Shown here piece after piece: positions 4,986-9,594 of a stretch of 9,594 bases of DNA. Under the pieces are notes generated by a model. That model was given only the letters and a program-made list of their open reading frames with translations. It ran no database searches and was not told the origin of the DNA. The number at the start of each line of letters is the position of its first letter. The stretch's first letter is position 1. The DNA is from an uncultured Oscillospiraceae bacterium. GTDB taxonomy: Bacteria; Bacillota; Clostridia; Oscillospirales; Acutalibacteraceae. The position numbers and the translations under genes are program-made. Location: contig CABUCT010000038.1 in NCBI GenBank assembly GCA_902490145.1, positions 1 through 9,594 on the forward strand, written 5' to 3'.

Positions 4986-7454
4986 TTATACGCCCTTCTT
5001 AGCTTTGCGGAGAAGCTCAGCATCAGTGTAGCTGTGCTTTGCAGTATATCCGGCGATGGGCATGAGACGTTCGTGAATAGCGTCGATGATCCATTCAGGC
5101 TGCGGATAGAACTGCTCTTTGTACTCTGCAGCGGGAGTGATCCAGTTTTGAGCACCGACAACAACAGGAGGTGCATCGAGGTAATCAAAAGCGAGGTTTG
5201 TGATGTTCTGAGCCATGTCGTTAAGAATGTTTCCGCGTGTTACAGCATCGGAAGCAAGGACGATGCGGCCGGTCTTTTTAACCGATTCAATAACCTTTTC
5301 ATAGTTGAAAGGAACTACCGAACGAGCATCAATAACTTCAGCAGTGATACCGTATTTTTCACGGAGTATTTTCTCAGCGTCCATAGCAGCGTAAAGAGTT
5401 GCACCAATAGTAAGAATGGTGACATCGTTACCTTCAGTACGAATGGCAGGTTCGCCGAACGGGATTTCATAATAACCCTCCGGTACGCCTTCCTTAACAA
5501 ATTCTTCACCCTTATCATAGAGCTGCTGGCTTTCGAAGAAGCAAACAGGGTCTGTACCCTTAAGGGCGGTGTTCATGAGTCCCTTAGCATCGTAAGGAGT
5601 TACAGGATATACAACCTTAAGACCAGGAACATGAGCACAAAGTCCGGTCCAATCCTGAGAATGCTGAGCACCGTATTTGAATCCGACAGGAACACGGAGA
5701 ACAACCGGCATCTTAAGTCCACCGGCACTCATAGCTTGCCATTTTGCCATCTGGTTGAATACTTCGTCGCCTGCACAAACGATAAAGTCGCAATACATAA
5801 GCTCAGCGATTACACGGCCGCCTGCCATTGCGTATCCTACGGCAGAACCAACGATAGCTGACTCAGCGATAGGAGAGTTGAACAGACGATGATAGGGGAG
5901 AGCCTCGGTAAGTCCGCGATATACTGCGAAAGCACCATTCCAGTCACGAACATCTTCACCGTAAGAAATCAGGGTCGGATCGGTGTAATATTTGTCCATA
6001 ATAGCCTCGAAAAGACCGTCACGGATGTTATATACTTTTGCTTTGGAGAGAGCTTTGCCGTTCTCGTCGAAAGCATAACGTGCGGAGCGAGCAATCTTTT
6101 TAACACGTTCGTTGTCTTCTTTTTTCTGGAGAACGTCGCAAGGACGATCTTCCATCTTTTCGATTTCACCGTTAGAGAACATTTTGCTTTCGATGAAGTC
6201 GGGAGTTTTATCATAGTCAGTGTAGGGAGAGATTTCAAGATCAGAAGCGAGCTCGAACATTCTGTGGTTACGGTTGATAACAGCTTCTTTTACAGCTTCG
6301 ACTTCTTCCTTGGTAGCAACTTTAGCATCAATGATCTGCTGCGGGAAAACAGTCAGAGGATCCATTGAGGTCCACTCTTCAACCTCTTCCTTGGTACGAT
6401 AGCTCATAGCATCAGAAGTTGAGTGACCGGACAGGCGATATGTAACAACATCGAGAAGAACCGGTCCTTTGCCCTCTTCAAGGAGTTTTCTTTTGCGGCG
6501 ATAAGCATCAATAACAGCAAGAGGATTCCAGCCGTTGATACGCTCTGCATTCATCTGATTCTGAGCGATGCATCCGAGTCTTGCAAGGTCGCCATATGCC
6601 ATGGTTTCACCCTTGGTCTGTCCACCCATGCCATAGTGGTTGTTGTTGAAGTTGTAGATAATAGGAAGTCCACCCTTGTAGCCGTCTTCCCAAAGTTCGT
6701 TATACTGATCCATAGCGGCGAAATTCATAGATTCATAAACAGGTCCGCGGGCAGCAGCACCGTCACCGGCATTAGCAATAACGATACCCTTTTTCTTGTT
6801 AACCTTTTTGTAAAGAGCAACACCGGTTGCGATAGGTCCGCTTCCGCCAACTATAGCGTTGTTGGGGAAAATACCAAAGGGAAGGAAGAAAGCGTGCATT
6901 GAGCCGCCGAGACCGCGTGAAAAACCGTTATCTTTAGCAAACAGCTCGCAGGTGATGCCATACATAAAGAAGTCACGGGCAATATCTTTTACGGTTTTGC
7001 CGGTAGTGTATTTCTTAACGATTTCATAGTTTTTACCGTCATTGAACTCTTCCATGATCTTAACGAGCTCGTCATCTGACAGCTTTTTGATTGCCGAGAG
7101 ACCCTTTGCGATAACTTCATGGTGACTGCGGTGAGTACCGAAAATATAGTCGTCTACACCAAGGGTATAGGCCTGACCGACTGCGGTAGCTTCCTCGCCG
7201 ATAGCAAGGTGAGAAGGACCCGGATAGGTGAATTTTTTTCCGTTGTATTCGCCCTGAAGCTTAATGCTCTGAAGCATGGTTTCAAATTCACGGATAGCAA
7301 CCATGTCGGCATACATTCCGAGGAAATCCTCTTTAGAGAAGTTGTCTTTCTCGTCCTTAACGGTTTTGTTATATTCGCAAACCGGAATATCATTAAATGT
7401 GATAGTACGTTTTGCGAATTTGTCTTCGGGTTTAACATACATTGACTTTGGCAT
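4986..7454 (-). CDS. 2-oxo acid dehydrogenase E1 component, alpha and beta subunits fused in one chain
   Basis: This 822-residue thiamine-diphosphate enzyme decarboxylates a 2-oxo acid (or cleaves acetoin) and passes the acyl group to the lipoyl arm of E2. The E1-alpha part is about residues 38-420. It has GTHRSHHEVIAKG (106-118), SRGLGGSMH (179-187), the ThDP/Mg motif GDG at 230-232 ending in NNN at 270-272, and the loop RLSGHSTSDAMSYR (340-353). A charged linker (about 420-470) leads to the E1-beta part, about 470-815. That part has YGEDV (498-502), NSPIAES (526-532), QHSQDW (597-602), HVPGLKVVYP (608-617) and ARSVVPF (710-716). E1-alpha and E1-beta are separate proteins in most bacteria. 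About 11 extra residues lie inside the ThDP motif (NELWEDGYK). The ATG at 7454 follows AAGGAG (7464-7469) by nine bases. The substrate is undecided. Confidence 0.93.
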   Translation of the reverse strand: MPKSMYVKPEDKFAKRTITFNDIPVCEYNKTVKDEKDNFSKEDFLGMYADMVAIREFETMLQSIKLQGEYNGKKFTYPGPSHLAIGEEATAVGQAYTLGVDDYIFGTHRSHHEVIAKGLSAIKKLSDDELVKIMEEFNDGKNYEIVKKYTTGKTVKDIARDFFMYGITCELFAKDNGFSRGLGGSMHAFFLPFGIFPNNAIVGGSGPIATGVALYKKVNKKKGIVIANAGDGAAARGPVYESMNFAAMDQYNELWEDGYKGGLPIIYNFNNNHYGMGGQTKGETMAYGDLARLGCIAQNQMNAERINGWNPLAVIDAYRRKRKLLEEGKGPVLLDVVTYRLSGHSTSDAMSYRTKEEVEEWTSMDPLTVFPQQIIDAKVATKEEVEAVKEAVINRNHRMFELASDLEISPYTDYDKTPDFIESKMFSNGEIEKMEDRPCDVLQKKEDNERVKKIARSARYAFDENGKALSKAKVYNIRDGLFEAIMDKYYTDPTLISYGEDVRDWNGAFAVYRGLTEALPYHRLFNSPIAESAIVGSAVGYAMAGGRVIAELMYCDFIVCAGDEVFNQMAKWQAMSAGGLKMPVVLRVPVGFKYGAQHSQDWTGLCAHVPGLKVVYPVTPYDAKGLMNTALKGTDPVCFFESQQLYDKGEEFVKEGVPEGYYEIPFGEPAIRTEGNDVTILTIGATLYAAMDAEKILREKYGITAEVIDARSVVPFNYEKVIESVKKTGRIVLASDAVTRGNILNDMAQNITNLAFDYLDAPPVVVGAQNWITPAAEYKEQFYPQPEWIIDAIHERLMPIAGYTAKHSYTDAELLRKAKKGV

Positions 7455-7476
7455 ATATAAACACTCCTTAAATAAT

Positions 7477-8847
7477 TTACTTTATTTCAAACAAGGCTTC
7501 ACGGATAACCTCGCAAACAGTCGGATGGGGGAATACTATTTCTTTAAGATTGTCGACTGTGATTTCGGTCTCGATCATCATTGCGGCACCGTAGATAATT
7601 TCAGCAGCGTAGTTAGCGATCATATGAACACCGAGAATGCGATGATACTTTTTGTCGGCAATAACCTTTACAATTCCGTCGCCGCCCTCATTTTCAGCAA
7701 CATAACGCCCTGAGAACATCATGGACAGAGTTACACATTCAACGTCATAACCCTTTGCTTTTGCAGATTCTTCGGTTTCACCGACTGAAGCAACTTCGGG
7801 GTTTGTATAAATAACGCCGGGAATTGCATCATAACGCATACGGTCACGTTTGCCGAGAATATTGTTTATGGCAACCTCACCCTCACGGTAAGCAGTGTGT
7901 GCGAGCATTGATTTGCCGTTGATATCACCGGCAGCATAAAGGCCGGCAATGTTGGTTTTCATGAATTCGTCGGTTTTTACAGCACCTCTCTCAAGTTCAA
8001 CGTTGAGAGTCTCAAGACCATATCCTGAGGTAACTGCACGACGGCCGATTGAACAGAGAACCTTGTCAGCAGGGACAGAAACTTCTTTGCCGTTTTCGGT
8101 AAAGGTGACCTTACCGTTTCCGACAGCAGTAACGGCACAACCGAGTTTAAACTCGATGCCTTTTTTCTTATAGTTGTTTTGAAGAATTGCCGAAATCTCA
8201 CGGTCGGTATTTCCGGCAATATGGTCAAGCATTTCAACAACGGTGACATGGCTTCCGACTGAATTATAGTAAGATGCCATTTCAAGACCGATAACTCCGC
8301 CGCCGATTACCACGAGCTCTTTAGGAATCTCTTCAAGATCGAGAACCTCACGGTTGGTCATGACAAATCCGTCTGCAAGACCTTCACGAAGGCCGGGAAT
8401 TGGAGGAACGACCGGAGCTGAACCGGTTGCAAGAAGAAGATTTTTGCCGGCATATGTTTCGCCCTCTGCTTCAAGCTTGAAACCGTCAGCATCACGACCG
8501 AGGATTTTTCCTTCAGCGTAAACAACCTTTACACCCAGCTTTTTCATTTTCATTCCGATACCGGAAACGAGAGTGTTAACAACCTTGGCTTTTCTTGCAA
8601 CAACCTTTTTCTGGTCAATGGCAGCACCGGTGGTGGTTACGCCATATTTATCTCCATGGTTGCAATAATCATAAATTTTTGCTGAATAGAGCAGAGCTTT
8701 TGACGGGATACAGCCTTCGTTCAGACAAACGCCGCCGAGAGCTCTTTTTTCTATAACAAGGGTTTTAAGACCTGCGGCAGCGGCTTTCTCGGCAGCATTA
8801 TAGCCTGCCGGACCTCCGCCGAGAACGATAAGATCAAAGGTTTCCAT
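7477..8847 (-). CDS. lpdA: Dihydrolipoamide dehydrogenase (E3)
   Basis: This FAD enzyme re-oxidises the dihydrolipoyl arm of E2 and reduces NAD+. It has 456 residues, the usual length without an extra lipoyl domain. It shows an N-terminal FAD motif GGGPAGY (10-16) and the redox-active disulphide in GGVCLNEGCIPSK (Cys41 and Cys46). The NAD-binding motif VIGGGVIGLEMA, the second FAD motif YAAGDIN and the C-terminal HPTVCE with the catalytic His441-Glu446 pair are all present. The ATG at 8847 has a near-perfect AAGGAGG (8857-8863) nine bases upstream, which overlaps the TAA of the E2 gene, so the two genes are probably translationally coupled. E1 follows after 22 bases. Gene order and completeness of motifs mark it as the dedicated E3 of this complex. 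Confidence 0.95.
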   Translation of the reverse strand: METFDLIVLGGGPAGYNAAEKAAAAGLKTLVIEKRALGGVCLNEGCIPSKALLYSAKIYDYCNHGDKYGVTTTGAAIDQKKVVARKAKVVNTLVSGIGMKMKKLGVKVVYAEGKILGRDADGFKLEAEGETYAGKNLLLATGSAPVVPPIPGLREGLADGFVMTNREVLDLEEIPKELVVIGGGVIGLEMASYYNSVGSHVTVVEMLDHIAGNTDREISAILQNNYKKKGIEFKLGCAVTAVGNGKVTFTENGKEVSVPADKVLCSIGRRAVTSGYGLETLNVELERGAVKTDEFMKTNIAGLYAAGDINGKSMLAHTAYREGEVAINNILGKRDRMRYDAIPGVIYTNPEVASVGETEESAKAKGYDVECVTLSMMFSGRYVAENEGGDGIVKVIADKKYHRILGVHMIANYAAEIIYGAAMMIETEITVDNLKEIVFPHPTVCEVIREALFEIK

Positions 8848-8861
8848 TTAAAATTTCCTCC

Positions 8862-9594
8862 TTATTTAGAAAGCAGCAATGAGAAATTCTCAAGTGCATT
8901 TTTAAGATCAACAAGGAAGCGGGATGCAGGGGAACCATCGATCGCACGATGATCGTAGGTTAGCGATAATCCCATTGCAGGATAAGTTTTAATTTCTCCT
9001 GCGACTTCTCTTACACGGGTTGTAATGGTGTTTACACCGAGAATTCCGGTTTGAGGAGTGTTAATAACAGGAGTGAAACTTTCGATTCCGAAAGATCCGA
9101 GATTTGAAACGGTGAATGATGCACCTGAAAGCATGTCAGGAGTTGCACCGCCGTTTTTACAGATATTCGCAAGCTCTTTGCCTTTTGCACAAATTTCATT
9201 AAGGCTGAGTTTATCTGCATTCTTGATGGTTGGAACCACAAGTCCGCGATCTGTATCAACAGCAACACCAAGATGAACTCCGTTGAAGTAACGCATGGTA
9301 TCACCGTTGATTAGGTGTGCATTGAGAGCCTTGTGTTCAGGTTTTGCAAGCACACGGGAAACGGCAAACAGAATGATATCGTTAAGGGTAATATTTGAAA
9401 GTCCGAGCTTTTCTCCGTTTTCTTTAACCTTCTTGCGGAATGCCATAATTTCGGTGGCATCGAAAGAAGTTGTATGAGTAAGCTGTGCGGCAGTTGAGAG
9501 AGAAGAAACCATCTGTTTTGCAATAGCTTTGCGGATATTGGGCATTTTCTCATCAACATACTCTGCGGCAGGCTCACCGGCAGCGACAGCTGCA
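8862..9594 (-). CDS. Dihydrolipoamide acyltransferase (E2), catalytic domain, 5' partial
   Basis: The frame is open to the right edge, so the lipoyl and E3-binding domains lie outside the window. The Met at 9545 is internal, preceded in frame by AAVAAGEPAAEYVDEK, an Ala/Pro-type interdomain linker. Counting from that Met, the catalytic domain runs from RKAIAKQM to the end. It shows GLVVPTIKNADKLSL (101-115), FTVSNLGSFGIESFTPVIN (144-162) and the active-site motif DHRAIDG with His199 and Asp203. The enzyme forms the complex core and moves the acyl group from lipoate to CoA. It is the first visible gene of the operon, which continues into E3, E1, lplA and mtlD. The sequence does not distinguish acetyl- from branched-chain acyltransferase. 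Confidence 0.93.
   Translation of the reverse strand, partial: AAVAAGEPAAEYVDEKMPNIRKAIAKQMVSSLSTAAQLTHTTSFDATEIMAFRKKVKENGEKLGLSNITLNDIILFAVSRVLAKPEHKALNAHLINGDTMRYFNGVHLGVAVDTDRGLVVPTIKNADKLSLNEICAKGKELANICKNGGATPDMLSGASFTVSNLGSFGIESFTPVINTPQTGILGVNTITTRVREVAGEIKTYPAMGLSLTYDHRAIDGSPASRFLVDLKNALENFSLLLSK

Noticed and set aside
4977..5861. A 294-codon open frame on the + strand opposite E1-beta
   Set aside because: It lies wholly antisense to strongly conserved E1 coding sequence, matches no family I recognise, and is explained by the codon use of the minus-strand gene.

Overview
The window looks like a chromosomal segment of a low-GC anaerobic Firmicute, probably a gut-type clostridium of the Oscillospiraceae/Ruminococcaceae or a related group. 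This is inferred from the AT-rich sequence, strong AAGGAG-type ribosome binding sites, TTG and ATG starts, rho-independent terminators and the gene families present. The standard code fits every gene, and all nine stop codons visible here are TAA. No mobile element, CRISPR array, tRNA or rRNA was seen.

Left part, + strand (1-1848). A membrane protein with a DUF4234 domain enters from outside the window. Its N-terminal region is a low-complexity tract of NYNQP-type repeats rich in Asn, Gln and Tyr, built from 90-bp tandem units. A terminator hairpin follows it directly, then a small DUF2752 membrane protein whose start is re-assigned here to a TTG downstream of the hairpin. A cytoplasmic SGNH/GDSL-type hydrolase follows after a 147-nt gap.

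Middle (1849-2728). A hairpin lies between the GDSL gene (+) and a convergent minus-strand gene for a DNA-deoxyinosine (hypoxanthine) glycosylase. Upstream of the glycosylase gene are a small perfect dyad and the terminator of the large minus-strand operon.

Right part, minus strand (9594 down to 2729). One operon of tightly spaced genes reads E2 acyltransferase (5' end outside the window), E3 dihydrolipoamide dehydrogenase, a single-chain E1 alpha-beta fusion, lipoate-protein ligase, and a mannitol-1-phosphate 5-dehydrogenase family enzyme. It ends at a terminator at 2645-2671. The first three genes encode a complete 2-oxo acid (or acetoin) dehydrogenase complex. The ligase would load lipoate onto E2, E1 decarboxylates the substrate and transfers the acyl group to the lipoyl arm, E2 passes it to CoA, and E3 re-oxidises the lipoyl group with NAD+. 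The sequence does not settle which substrate is used (pyruvate, branched-chain 2-oxo acids or acetoin). The NADH-linked polyol-phosphate enzyme at the end is an unexpected partner and may serve redox balance or sugar-alcohol metabolism.

The most unusual items are the prion-like repeat domain on the DUF4234 protein, the large fused E1 with extra segments, and the presence of an MtlD-type enzyme in a lipoyl-complex operon. No clear case for an entirely new system was found.
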